From Eudorina sp. 2006-703-Eu-15 (lineage: Eukaryota > Chlorophyta > Chlorophyceae > Chlamydomonadales > Volvocaceae), in the NCBI GenBank assembly GCA_003117195.1, contig BDSI01000135.1, forward strand, positions 124,001-188,000: 64,000 nucleotides of DNA, given 5' to 3'. Shown in pieces: positions 32,914-46,500 of this stretch (within the stretch, counting starts at the first letter, position 1; every line of letters starts with the position of its first letter). The notes beneath the pieces were generated by a model that ran no database searches, had not been told where the DNA came from, and worked only from the letters and a program-made list of their open reading frames with translations. Made by a program: the position numbers and the translations under genes.

Positions 32914-33897
32914 GCATGCCTCTGTACATACCATGTATGTGGAAGGGCGGAATATTATGGTGAACGTCAAGGCTGCCGAGCTAGGGGGTTGGGTTCGATC
33001 GTGCCATGCAGGCCTATGGGCGAGTAGAAAGGGTGGGCAAGTGGAGATGTAGCTAGATGGGTGGCAGCTGGCAGGTGGGCACGGTGATCGACAGGCAGGC
33101 AGCAGAAATTATCCATGTAGAGGGGATGTAGATACATGGGCGGTTGATAGGTGAGGTTAGCACAGGGGCGGACAGGCGGGCGACTTCCGTGGCTGTAACT
33201 ATAGGACCTATCTAAGGCCTTAGGACTGAACAAAGAAAGGAATCGCCAGCCAAAGAGCGAGTACGTGTGAAATCTACCAAGAACACCATTTTTGCTTAAT
33301 AAGATATTATCATGTCAACATGGATCGTTCAGCGGTCGTTGGTCGGGCACATATGTATGTATGACTAAAATCACTCCGAAAAAATAAAATATAGTGATAA
33401 TATTACGCTGCTGGGCAAACCCAAGCGTGGATTAAGCGGGCGGGGGCCTCAGGCTCGCTGAGCGAGCCTAATCACCATTCCCAGACTTGTTATACACAGC
33501 GGCCGGGTCCTGCTCTGAATGAAAGCAAGCCAATGTATCATCAGTAAGAGTCTCAGATGGTTATTGCAAGCCGGGCAGGTTGCGCCCAGCATACGGGTCT
33601 GCCGCCGCCGCCAAGCCGCCGCCAAAGGGAGAGGAGCAAGGGCAGTATAAGAAATTTCCTGTACGAGTTTGCAGCTGGCCACGCGGAGGACTAAGTGAGG
33701 GGGCACAGGTGAATATCAGCCTTGGCAACCTAGGTTACAGCGCGATTTACTTGAACATGATAGTATTCAAATTAAAAAAACTCAGATCTAAAGAGTGCAA
33801 CGCATTTTGCGTTTAAAATTTAACTTTATGATTTTTAATTTAACAAAACCAAAATAATTTGTCAAGTATGCATGCAAATGACATTTTGTATTATTAA
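32914..33897. other. AT-rich spacer, no gene resolved
   Basis: Nothing beyond short frames was seen. The motif CCCAAGCGTG near 33421 recurs at the tail of the SINE at about 40893, so part of a related SINE tail may be here. Confidence 0.4.
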
Positions 33898-34017
33898 GGA
33901 TGTTACAGCGGACTCCGCGGGTCATCGGTGACAGCCAACGGCGACAGCCGAGGCTTCCTCATCACCATACACTGCCTAAACGAACTGGCGCCACCTTGGC
34001 GCTCCGGACAGGCTCCA
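33898..34017 (-). repeat. Retroelement 3'-end fragment
   Basis: It starts GTTACAGCGGACTCCGCGGG and shares GGTCATCGGTGACAGCC and CCGGACAGGCTC with the repeat at 34781. GTTACAGCGGAC also resembles the reversed 3' ends of the LINEs elsewhere in the window. AT-rich ATTCT repeats follow to about 34125. Confidence 0.45.
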
Positions 34018-34463
34018 CAAGTATTTCTATTGCTATTCTATTGCTATTCTATTCCATCATTGTTATATTTCTATTCTATTCTATTATTTTCTATTATCCT
34101 ATCACTGTTATATTATTCTATTATGACATGCATTATGTGTGGAACGGGCATACAAATACACGAGGGCGCCCGAATTTGACGGACAATAATAAAATAACAT
34201 TGGTTTTGTTTGACGCGTGTGACGCACTTTTATAAACTTTTCAAATTTAGAAATTAAATAACTTAAAATTTGAAAATTTAGTATTCAAAAGCGCATAATT
34301 AATAATTTGCTTTCGACGCGTATTATTAGTTATTGCACGTGCAGGATATAATAGCAGTCTACACCTGGATTCCCTGGCGGTTGCGACAGATTAGATGGCC
34401 CTAGATGGAAGTAAGATCTTGGCTGCGACGGCCAGGGGCGGCCCATGTTGCACACGGGCCCCT

Positions 34464-34548
34464 TGTAACACGGCGCGGCCAAAGGCTTCTCCGTCGAGAT
34501 GCTGTGCAGGGTCAATTGTAAGGGCGTATACTGTAACGTGGCGCTACA
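34464..34548. repeat. 85-bp dispersed element, older copy
   Basis: It aligns along its length with 39278-39362 (shared TGTAACACGGCGCGG, CGAGATGCTGT and GTATACTGTAAC-like words). No target duplication remains. Confidence 0.55.
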
Positions 34549-34780
34549 TATCATGTGACATTCCACCGACAACATGGGGCATCTGTGTAGTGGCGATGAG
34601 AGGCTGCTAGAGAAGACGATATTGTTGGGTTCATGTATTGTCCTAACCTTTCTCGGCTTGTAAGCGCGCATCCCCTTACATGCGAACGAAGAAATCCGAG
34701 AGAATAATAATAACCGGCAAAATAGCGAGCGCTGCATTCTTCTTCTTATAATTATTATTGATAATGCGTGCGTCTGTATG

Positions 34781-35230
34781 TGTTACAGTGGACCCCCGGG
34801 GTCATCGGTGACAGCCGTAGCTTCCCCACCGCACAGCAGAAACGAAACCACGCGGCCGTGGCGCGTGCACCGGACAGGCTCACCGAAACACACCCCGCAC
34901 CCGCTCTACTAGGGAACCACCCCGTTCCTGAGGACCAACCATAGCCAGGGATAAAGCCCGCTCATGGGGAATCAACCACCAGGGCGCCCTATTAGCGAAC
35001 CACGACGCGCCCCAGCCTAGACCGGCTCACATCTCCGGCGGTGGCCCGTCGTCCTGGAAGGCGACTGGGGCTCGCGAGCCACCAACAGGGGCCTGTCTGG
35101 ACGGCCCCACAGGTCTAGTACCTCCCTGCCCTTACAAGTGAGGGCACCAATGGTCCAGATATCACCCATAGCGCTGCATTGCGCCTATCTACCGATCGCC
35201 TCTCTTGGGTATCAAACTATCAATTGCAGA
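34781..35230 (-). repeat. Retroelement 3'-end fragment, longer copy
   Basis: It starts GTTACAGTGGACCCCCGGGG and then the GTCATCGGTGACAGCCG word shared with 33898 and 1318. It is GC-rich compared with its AT-rich surroundings. The inner boundary is uncertain. Confidence 0.4.
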
Positions 35231-36917
35231 TCCGTCGAAGCTTCAAGCAAACGACACGCGTCCAGGTACGCCCAGACCGACAGCTGCTTGATTCAAAAGT
35301 ACAACGTAAGCTAAGTAATAAGGCGGCTCGCTGATGTTAGGGCAACGAAGGCAGCTTACCAACCATACTCCGAGGAGCCCACCAACCAGCAGCATGGAGA
35401 CAGGAACCCCACCCACAACGTACGATACGTGCGTGCGCGTGTTGGATTGTATATGCGTGTATCTGCTACCTGCTGGAAGCAAATCCATGATATATGGAGC
35501 TCTGTGCGTGCTGGCTTATTTCACTCGCTGTTGCAGAGCTAGGTAAGCAGCGCAGGTCCGTAGCGTCATCACGCTCGCACGCACGCAAAAATATTTAGTT
35601 ATAGCTAGTGACACGAGTTCCGTCGCTTCAAATCCATCAGTACGTGCGTACACAGCATCATACACAGTTTACACAGTTGTCCGTGATTCCGCCATCCAAA
35701 GCTATGCATGAGCCGCCGGTCACCATCCAGCCAGTTACTAAACTGACACTGGCTGGGACGCACGGTGGCCGGTAGGAACTAACAACGAAGCACGCGGCTG
35801 TGAAATCAGGACGCCGACATACATGCCCTCCATCCGCACATACAATGATCTCACTCGTCCGCGTGCGCAATTAGGGTCCTCGCAAGTCGTGTCTCTCGGT
35901 TTATTTTAACACAATGATCTAGGCACGCATCTGGTTTGGAACATACACCGCCGATGTTCCAAACATCGTGATCCGCCGACGACGCGACACGCGCGCGCGC
36001 TTCACGGAAGTGAAGCAGGGTAGGTATGGGATGCGTAGGTAGGATCCTGTTGAAATCGGCTTTGAATCTCATCAGACAGCAGTCGTCACGGACAGCAACG
36101 GATGGCACTGCGTGGATGGCCGCCGGGGCCGCCTCTGTCGATGCCTCCATGTGCGCCGGCCGCGCGAAGTAAAAGGCAGTGAATATGCCGTGGCTCTAAC
36201 CTGCTCTACGTACGTATCTGAGTAGCAGAGCGTTATGATCAGCATGAAAGCGACTGCCCGACCAAGCACTCCATACTCATCCACAGCCCATTTTATTTCT
36301 TAGAAGAAACAAGTATTCCAACAAGTCCCAAACTAAGAGGGAGTAGTACGGCTGAACAAACGGCGGGATCATCAGCCACAGGGACTAACAATTCGAACCC
36401 AATGCGGAACGCTAGGTACCGAAACGGGTCCCTACGTGATCTACGTATACCTGCCGATCTAAGCGGCAAGCAAGCACCTACCGAACGAACGAGGCATACA
36501 GCTGGGGCTCAACATATCATTATGCATAAAGCATGGGCACGCGCCCAAACCGCCATACAAATTGCAACGAGCGACCTGGCCGACCGGGGCCGACCATTCC
36601 GTACATACATACCTGCCCTTAACACTAAGTATGTGCGCTGCTGGCTGGATAGCATCAATTATCACCTGAATCAAGATGAGGTTTCGACGAACTGTATATG
36701 CGTGGAACATGCATGATAAATCCAGCAGGATCTATGAAAGATCTCGCAACAACATTAAGCGCTGCATCAGCGGCACGCAGGCAAGTAGATACGAACCCAT
36801 CCATCCACAGCCTCGATCGTAAGCCCTCGTCTTCGCGCTGACCACTACCTTGGCTTACTTCACTACACACGCACATTATCATGACCCAACGGAACTGAGC
36901 GTATTACTCCTGCCAGT
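35231..36917. other. Spacer with possible coding remnants
   Basis: Minus-strand frames contain hydrophobic protein-like stretches: GGVPVSMLLVGGLLGVWL (about 35360-35425) followed by a GTAAGC donor, and EYGVLGRAVAFMLIITLCYS (about 36220-36280). They could be exons of an unresolved minus-strand gene, but I could not chain them. Confidence 0.3.
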
Positions 36918-36922
36918 CAGCG

Positions 36923-37013
36923 TGTAAGCCGGTACGGCAAAGCCGTACAGGCGCTCACAATACAGGGAGCAAAAATGGGTCCCAAACCATCCGGTAAGCC
37001 TTCGCGTCTTACA
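36923..37013. mobile_element. 91-bp TG...CA element, second copy
   Basis: It is closely similar to 32821-32913 (same ends and same ATCCGGTAAGCC near the right end) and flanked by perfect CAGCG repeats (36918-36922 and 37014-37018). Two independent clean duplications confirm the element boundaries. Confidence 0.82.
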
Positions 37014-37126
37014 CAGCGGCATATATATTGACAGCAGAAAATTGCACTTCCTGCCTACTCAGCAGACAGGTAGGAACGTTCGTGTGAGCGAACGAGAGCG
37101 CCAAGAGAACGTACTAATAACGCCCT

Positions 37127-37131
37127 TTACA
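37127..37131 (-). promoter_or_regulatory. Candidate polyadenylation signal (TGTAA)
   Basis: Minus-strand TGTAA, about 370 bases downstream of the stop of the NYN-kinase gene. TGTAA is the usual signal in Chlamydomonas-like algae. Confidence 0.35.
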
Positions 37132-37500
37132 GACTTACTTTTCGGCCACGCACGACACCACGCACGCACGACTGCATACATACACGCGGGGGTCGTCTAT
37201 CTATTGGCAAAGACAACCTATGTGGATGCTATTGCGTGCCACCTGATTTTACTGATTTCGGCCGAAGAAGTGTGCTTTGCTTGCCCTGCCTGCGGTAGTT
37301 GCGTGTTGATCAACAGCACCCGACTGACACCGTAGCGACGGAGGCTCTGGCGGCGGAAGGCCGACAAGAGTTTGCCCGTACGTACACATCAGCAGCCTAA
37401 ACAAACTTTCGTGCGTTCTGCATCGCAAGGATCAACATTTGGCGGCGGGATGCACGTCGAGGCTCGCTGTTGCCTACAGTGAATAAAAAATTCCCGTTGC

Positions 37501-40500
37501 TCAACGACTGCGCACGTGCTTGAACCAGCACCGGTTTCCCCGGGAACATTTGCCGGTGTCGGCGAACTGGAAGCATGGCTTGTTGATTTGGTGCCGGAAA
37601 TCGCAGTCATTGCCGTCCCGGCAATACCCCCTCTTAAAATACCTGCACAGGGGGACGGTCTCGTGCAGATAAGGGCAATCGTCGCCGTCTTTGCAGTAGC
37701 CCCTTTTGAAGAATTTGCAGAGGGGGGGTTCGTCGTCGTCTGAGTCATCGTCGTCCTCTAGGCTCCCATCATGTAGCCGGAGCCGAAAGGAGGCCGGGGG
37801 GGAAGGTGTCGCCGGCACTGGGGACGACTTTGCCGGGCTGCTGCCGCTTGGCCCCGCAGTGCTGCCGCTCGATTGCTGGCGGCCAGCGGCCGCCGCTTCA
37901 TCCGCAAGTGCTGCAGGAGGCGAGGCAGCAGGTAAACGGTTGCTGGTTCCACTGTCTGCTATGTTTCCATTGAGGGGGTTATTATCAGGCGCAGTTTCAC
38001 TGCCGTCTAAAATGGTCCCGCCAGATGCACTGCGGCTGCTGGCTGTTCTTGCAGCAAGCTGCGTCGACAGTGCGCGCGTCATCGTCGTCGTCGTCGGCAG
38101 CAGTGGGCCGCACGAAGTTGGAGAGGCTGCTGTCGTGGAAGGCAGCCCACCGGCAGCTCCGGGGGCAAGATTCGTGCCCGACTCATCAGCCTCGTTCAGC
38201 CTCTCCTCCATACCCGTGGCCCGCCGTATATAGCTGTAGTAGTCCTGCACCGCTGGTGAGGTCTGCGCTGTCTCCGCGGTGGGCGGCGGCGGTGGTGGGG
38301 TTGAGGGGCCAGCGGCAGCAGAGTCGTTGCATGTGGGTCCAGGGGCTCCTTCGTCTTGTATAGATCGCAGTGCGTCCACGATCCGCGCGCGCAGCCTATC
38401 GATCTGCATTAAGGCTGGCGAGTCAACGTCCAGCCCCAGGGCCCTGCACGTCTCGCCGCAGGTGTGCGACTTGAAGAAATCCTCCATGCCTTGCTGTGAG
38501 GTCGATCGGGAAATAAACCGGAAGGGCATGCATGTAATGCGTGCGTGATCAGGGGGGAGAATGCAAGTACGGCAGTTGGCCAGGGCATACAGGACGCGGA
38601 CTACTTAGAAACGCACGCACGTTTTTGGAACTTCAGAAATATGTATGGCACTGCTAGCTACGCTTACCTCTGGTTAGGCGAATGAGTGGTCTGTGTATTG
38701 TGTAATCGATCATGGCTGGAAACTGTAGGCCAACCGGCTGCTACACAACGGATCGAACATGCTTATGATGACCTTCATACGACGAGGCTCGCTCGTTCAA
38801 TTTACTTGTTTGAATGCGTTTCGAACGCCAGACGCCCATGCATGTTACAACCGTGGACAAGGTGGACCCTTAGCCCCGACTGGGCGTCCAACGGGCCCAA
38901 CCACTGACAAGCTATTTTACAAAAAAGGCAGGAAACACTTCGTACTTACCAGCTGGCGGTCTTTGTTGGAATCATCCAGCACGTTTTTGGCCTGGCAGTG
39001 GATGCAGGGGTCGGTGAGCCGCACCTCCCGGGCGTCCTTGTTGAGCCAGCCCTGAACGTCCGTCACCATCAGGCGCCCGCCCGTCACGTGGTAGGTCCAG
39101 TGCGGGAAGGCGTCACACACCGGCAGGAAGTCGGCCTGGGGAGCTGGCGACGGTGCAACCACAACGAACAGCAAAACAATTACTCATCACTATCTACGTA
39201 TTATCATAAAGAAAGGTCTAGAAGCATTGCAGCAGGGTTGATTTCGTGTGTATTGCAGCTTGCTAAAGGGGGCAATCTGTAACACGGCGCGGTCAAAGGC
39301 CTCTCGAGATGCTGTATGTGCAGGGTCATTTGTAGGGACATATACTGTAACCCAGCGTTACACAATCCGACCAGCAGTTTCATTTGTACGTAGTTGTCTA
39401 TCCGAAAATAAGTAAAACAAAATAGGGAAAAAACAGCATGCTAACTGAATGGGCATTATTACACTAAACAATTAAACTCACACGCATTCAAGAATTTCAT
39501 GATGCAAAGGAAAACGAGGGGTGGAAACAGATACATGCGTGTACGTGCGGCGGGTCGTCCGAGGTCGTTCCTGACGATTTACCTACGGCTCCTCCGTTGT
39601 CATTGTACTTCACTGGCTTGCCCAATACAAATTCTTCTGCAAACCTGCATGCATGTATGTATTGATCAGGGCGAACTGATCTTGACAATGTATCGATAGG
39701 TTATACTACCATGTTGGTGTATAAATTGTGTGTTTGATGGCTTGATGTAGGGCGGTGCATTAACAGCCAGCCATGCATAACCCATAATGTTATATATAAT
39801 ATCATATATGTTATTTAAGATTATATATAATATTGCGATATACACTATATATTAATTATTGCAATACTATTCAGTCACTTATTAAGAGTGGTTCCGCCCA
39901 TTTAGGATTACCGCACGTGGATTATTAGATAGGGTATATATTAAGTCAATGTGAATCCACCGCTAATCTAGCTATCTTTTTATTTCCATAGTCGTCGATT
40001 AAGAACGGATTGCTACAACAATTGCTTCAAGCTGTATCGCAAGTTTGAAGCGTGAGAGCGGAATGCTATCATATTTACAAGCATTATTCAAAAGACCACC
40101 ACGAACGAAGAACATCAAGGCAACGGCCGCCACGTGGTACACTAAGACCCTCTATCAGCAGTCCGATTGAGCGAGGCAAGCGAGGCATACCAAGCAGACA
40201 TCTATTACTTATCTCGGGCTGAGGGCCGAGGGGGTGTCCGTGGCGCTCGCGCGGATACATGTAATTAGGAATAAAGAATTATGCCCGGTCTGAAACTCTT
40301 CATATCTGAGTGTATATAAAACTAAGTATGCATTCCGTCCCCGGCACGCAGAAGCGGAAAGAATCACTGACCAGCCGCCGGTACTGCTGTGCGTGACCCT
40401 TTGCTAATGAAGAGATTGAATCACTGGCTTGAACGTAAACATACATCTGTGAATGGAATATTATATATGTGTTGCACCCACCAGTTCCGTGGCGACGTGC

Positions 40501-43500
40501 GGCTGCCGCCGTTGTAAGCGGCATGATGTCGCAGCAGGCTGACGTCGAGGTACTTCAGCTTCAGCTCACCCGGACACACCTCTTGAACACATCGGTTGTA
40601 CTCCTCTGCTAGGAATCCAGCAATAGTCTGGGCTTTGTGCAGCAGCTTTAGCCGATTCACGCTCAGCATCCGATGGCCCTCCAGGTGAAACTTCTTCAGC
40701 GCCTACATAACACAGTCGAAGATACGCGTCGCCTCACAATCACCGTGCGTTGTTTCGTTCTTACATAAGGCGTGCATCTCCGTTCTACGTACCTTCCGCT
40801 CCATCTTTTACGTCATAAATGGCTAATTACACAGGCTGCACTGCATTTGGAATGGTTTGGGTATAAGAAAGCTTTACTTCTGGACCTCTAAGCCCAAGCG
40901 TGTGTTAAGGGGACCGCCGATTGAAGGGTTGGGAGTTGACATTCGTTGGTCACCAGTATTTTGTTCACGCAGGTATCCGCCTGCGGCCCCTATCCGTGTT
41001 ACCAGGCCCCCGAAACCGTCTCCTGGTCCGTCTCCTGGTGTGTGGCCGGACCCATTGGCCCGACCCGCTTGACGCGCACATCTCGGGCTATCCTTTAACC
41101 GTGGCTCAAGGCCATTTACACCGGGGGCGGACTCGGACCCGACTGAAGAGCCGGGCTGTCCAAACGGGACTCCCCATTTCTCAACCATTTTGTCCCGACC
41201 CGGATCGAACCGGTGACCTCATGGTCACAGACTCGATGCCTTAGGGAATGGCCAAGTTCGGTGGATATGGATTGGGTATACTCTCTACCCAAAAACGGCG
41301 GCTTCGGTGAAAACCGAAATCAATGCGAGCGTGGCTGCAGCCTAGATAGCTAGTTCGTTGGGTCCTGCCTGCAGGGGTCGCTCTAGTTGCTCAGGGGTTG
41401 CTTGATAAATAAATGTGTGATACTCTGCATGCTGCGTCGAGGGCCTGCACGTCAATGGGTCATTCGTTAGTGTGTGTAACAATCCACTCACATGCAATTG
41501 AAACCTGCTGGGATCGCCGCTTGTGATGTTGCGGGCCAGGTATACGTAGCGTTCGGCGCCCCGGTCAAAGGGATCCGGCAAGATCTTGTACGTGCGTATC
41601 GGATACACCGGTGTTCGGGTATCAAGCGTCACAATTCCGCCGTCCACTTGCTGGCACAGGTCGTCAATGTCTTCCGGAGGCTCCAGCATACTGCACATAC
41701 GAATACATACATACATACATACATACAGGCGATCACACAGGGTCTTACTCTGTGTGGCGGCCTTTGATTCGGGCATGTATGTATATATGTATGTATGTTT
41801 GTATCCTGCATGCGCCTGCGCTCGTGCAGCATATATACATTTTTGCGCGTTTATCTTGCTAGCTGACATGACGGCATGTGTGGAGATCGATGGGGATGGT
41901 TCTAAGTATTTTAAGCTTATGTACATGTACACATGTGTCTCGAACAGCAAAGAGCATATTTCTGTAGCACTAGCGAGCTCAAATAATGAATCTGTCGTTT
42001 CTTCGTTGCATCATGGCACGCACGCCGCACGCTGTGTCGATGGGTAGCCATGGGCGGATACATGGATGAAGGGTCGAATGCGCAACTCAAAAACGATTAG
42101 GGAAGTCAACTTACGGTGGAAGAAGACGCTGGGTCTGTAATTCATGTAAGCCGTGGGCTATGCACCGTCATCCATGCGTAAATTGTTTCAGTAGTTTCAG
42201 TCGGTCGTTGTGAGATTTCGGAATCGTTTTTTCACCAGACAGCTCTGATTGATAGTCCAAAGTTTTATTTCACACTCGTTGGTTTGCAGCGAGACACATA
42301 TGCCTCCGTCACTCGCTCTATATATACATGCACGTTATTACGTACCTGACTTCGCAAACCGTGGTATTTGTGATGGCGTCAAAGCGAGCGCGGACCTCTT
42401 GCATGAAACGTTGACCGTCGTCACTCTGCGCCCATTCCTGGAATGCGGTGCGAGGAGCGGGGATCATCGTGGTGCGTCTGGCAGCAGCCGCCACGGGAGC
42501 GGCGTCCTCTGCATTTGCGGAAGGTTCTGCTGCCGCCATGGCAGCAGCCGGATGCGACTGCTGCTGGTGGTCGCTGGCAGCCCTGGTCAGCGTAACCGTA
42601 GCTCCGGACACCGAGTCCATGCGCAGCTGGTCCATGCCCTCGATGATGGGGACCAGCGCCGTTTCCCGTTGGAACGTCCCGCCCGTATTCAGGGTGCCCA
42701 GTGTTCTTGACGCCGATGCTGCTACACCAAGCGTCCGCGATGCCGCCCTACAAGTAAACAACAATGCAAGAAAATTCGATCTGGACGAACGAAGTTGGCA
42801 TCACTGACTAAGGCTTTTCGTTGGATGGAACGCCCCATCCATGACTAGCAGCACGCACACATCATGTCTGTTGTGCACATGCACGCGACATTCCGTATAT
42901 TCCGTATGTGCAGGTGGCGTCCTTACGTACCCGACCATGTCATTGACCAAACGGGCTACGTTGGCTCCGATGTCCACTTCCTCGACCCAGTTGTCCGTGT
43001 TGGCGTGGCTGAGGATTTCATGCTGAATAACTCTGCGAAGCGGGATCTGCTTGGCAATGTCTTTCAGGGCCTTGACGGTCTTCGCTGTGATCGACACTGG
43101 TATGCCTTCATAATTGCTGTTTCGCACAGTGACTGCGTAGTACCTGCACGTCACAAATGACGTACCAAGGCAACGTGAAAGGGCACATCAACGAAGAATG
43201 TCATTTAGAGTCGTCTGGACTTCTTCACAGTGGACGGGCTGCTTTCCTTTCACATCACTGCGCATGGTCGCAGCAGGCGTCTGTAGGTCGAGGTACGTAC
43301 TTGCGGGTCAAAATATATAATAATAATTAGTACGCCGGCCGTAGCCTGGCGTGTATTAAAAGGGTGGGGAACTCAGCAGGGGTGGCGTATTTAGCGTATT
43401 CACCCCCGTATGCATGCCCACACAACCGGGGGAGCCACGCACTTGCGGGTCATGCATTTGTTTATTTAATTCCCATGTCGGGCCGGTGGTGGTGCCGCAC

Positions 43501-46500
43501 CGACCCTTAATTGCTACGCATTCCTTAATTCGTTTATCAAAACTGTATTTATCTGTTTATTAACGTTTCTTCTAATATTATTTTTTGGGGTGTGGGCAAG
43601 AGTATATTGCTTCACACATATAACGGGGCGGAATAGGCGGAAGGTAGGTGGTTGGGCATGCCCACCCCAGCGCTGCTGCTCCTACAGCCACCGAGGGCTA
43701 ACTACTATCGTGATATCGGCCTTCAGTTTGCACCTGTCCGTCTGGGCGATCTTTATTTCTCGCTACTGTAGACCTACCGTCGTGCTCTTAGCTTCTATCT
43801 ATCTGTGCACGATGTACGAAGTGAATTAAAGAAGTATGGCAGTTTTTTTATGCTGATGACCAGGTTTGTGTCGGTTGCAGTGTCTTACTTGACGACGTTG
43901 AGGTGATTCTTGAGTTTGTCCAGCGCCTCGGCGATCTCCTCGGCGGGGTCCCTGCGGCCCTCTGGCGGACTCTCCCAGAAGTTGTCACCACCATATTTGG
44001 CAAAATACGGCGACCCCTCATAGAAAACGTCATTGAAATCCTTGCCGTGGCCAGGGGCGTCAAAGATGTGGAAGAGGATATTGGATGAGGTCTTGTTCCA
44101 TCCGTCCAGCGTGCACACCTGCACGCAGTTGCCCGTACATACAGCCAGTGACATGCTTGTCCAAAAATTACAACAAACACTATAGTTATAGCTATCGTTA
44201 CAGCATCACCCACCGTGCACACGCACCTGCAATTGCACATGCAGCAATTTGCACGCATACATGTCCGTTTGCCTCTATTAGGGATGGTAAACACTGGCTG
44301 GGATTACACTGAAGCTAGCCGCGTGATAACAATAACTATAATTACGTATTAGGTATACTTGCTTGTGTGTAGATAGAGAGAGATAGATATATAGCAATTG
44401 CGCGGAGCCTACCCCAAGCAAGAGCTCCATGCATACCTTCAGCAATGCACCAGCTATGTCCTCGGGGTGATCATCCCCGCTGTTCGCCCGGAAAAAATCC
44501 TCGCTCATAAATGCCGCCACCTCAGCGGCATCCATGTCAAAGTCCTTCACCACGAACTGCCTCCTCGAGTTAGCATCACGGTAACCGACCACCGCGAAAT
44601 GGAACTTCTCCTTCATGGACGGATACCTTCAAAAACATGATTCACGATCAGCATTTAGCAGGGTGGTAACAGGCAGTTTTTTGGCTGAATCATGCATGCA
44701 AATAGGACTTTCGGGTTTGGAGTGAAGAAATCGACCCTGGACTTTGTACAGTTTCCGTCCCTCAATAATCCTGGCGTGCCTTGAGCAAGTATTTTTTGTT
44801 AGTGGGGATTTTTGAGTGGGATTTTTCGTTACAAGTTATGAATTTTCAGGGATTATTTTCGCGAACTATTACGTTGCTGCTACCCCCCCTATACGCGATA
44901 GCATCCCCGTCAAGCTAGTGCCACAATTGATGCAATGTTGGGTTCAATCTGCAATGATAGCCATGCCGCTGCTATCGGGATCCTCGTCCTCGTAGTCCTC
45001 GGCCTCACCCCCGCTGCTGTCTTCGTCCTCTATTACGTTACTGAGCTTACGACGCTTCCGTGCACCAAATTCTACCGGTATGTATTGAATCGACCAATAC
45101 GTACGTCGGGAAACATTCCTGACATATGTACAGCAGGGCCACTGTTAGCACAGCCGCTACAGTGCGGCTGTACAGGGATTCACGAGCATCACCGGTGCCA
45201 AGTGTGCAATTATAGCAGCTCAATCTTATAAGGAAGGAAGCACGTAATGAAGTTATGAATGTGTTGCGTACGCACGCACCTTTTTTGCAGCTCGACCAGC
45301 AGCTGCATTTTCAGCTTGGTCTTTATTTCGTCAATCACAGGCTGCATGCTCTGCGTAATATCCAGCAGCATCACAATGCCAATCTTGCCAAGGCTCTCCT
45401 CGAACTCAATGCTCTGCCGCACGGTATTGATGGTGTGCTGGACCTGCTCGAGGGGTGAGGCACGCATGTTGTAGGCGTTCGCCTTGTGCTTCGCCAAAAA
45501 TGTCGGCCATGATTCCGCCCAGCTGACCAAGTCGTGTCCATCGCCCTGGAGCCATGCCGGATGTGTAGTTCCCGTGCCCTCAATGTACATTTGGCAGACC
45601 TGCAGGCCGTACTGCTGAACCGCCGTGCGAACAGTCTCCAGATGGTCCGAATCACCTGAACGTACACAGGGTTTAAAGGCTCAACTATTTTATGAATGTG
45701 ATGAATGTTCACGGTTGTCATATATTGGCTTGGGAGCTAACCCTTGTACATAGATAGTTCGCTAACAATACGTCGTAGTGGATGGGTGCTACTGCATGCG
45801 TGAGTGCTGGTGTAGCTGATGGTGAGCGTGCGTGGAACTCTCGCATTGGAGGATTACGTACGCGGTACACTCCTCCTCAATAGTAGAGGAGTGCTTCAGT
45901 CCTGAATGGGCAGGGTCACTGGCCCGGTCATCAGCGCAATCAGCGCTCAACCCAGAGCGACCGGGAGAGGGATATAACGGCACATGTATATAGCCGCACA
46001 TATATATACGCACGTGAGGTCGCTCGTGACCAGACACTTGAATGATACTCAATATGCAATTGTTATATCATTACATCAACCACTATATCATTACATCATT
46101 ACGGTATATCAGTAGAAATCATTATGTCGTTATGAATGAGTGAACGTGACAGCGGACGTCCCTGAACCTGAACCCCATGAGGATCAACGGTGTAACCAGG
46201 GCAAGTAAGCCCCAGCAGGCCCCACCGTCAAGGCGGCAAGACACCTCCACACCTCAACGCCGCAAATGAAGAACACGTCGCGCCATGACCCCAGCCAGAC
46301 AGACACGGAAGCAAGCAGAGGCGCACAGCGGGGCAACACTCGCTACCAAGGGACAGGCACAGCAAAGGGCGGGATCCCCAGAAGTGATTAGAGCCACGCA
46401 CGGGAAGCCCCACGCCGATTACGCCGACAATATCCAGCGCGCGACCGCTAGTGGAGCAACCTACCCGCATCCAAACGAAACACCGTGACCAATCAACAAA

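Noticed and set aside
34658..34681. TGTAAG...CTTACA inverted pair as a further mini element
   Set aside because: Only 22 bp apart, with no similarity to the 91/93-bp elements and no target duplication; chance.
37501..38529. Stand-alone single-exon CCCH zinc-finger gene
   Set aside because: The segment GMEDFFKSHTCGETC is the alpha-kinase C-terminus, and a CACAG acceptor at 38493 joins in phase to the kinase exon ending at 38950, so it is the last exon of the larger gene.
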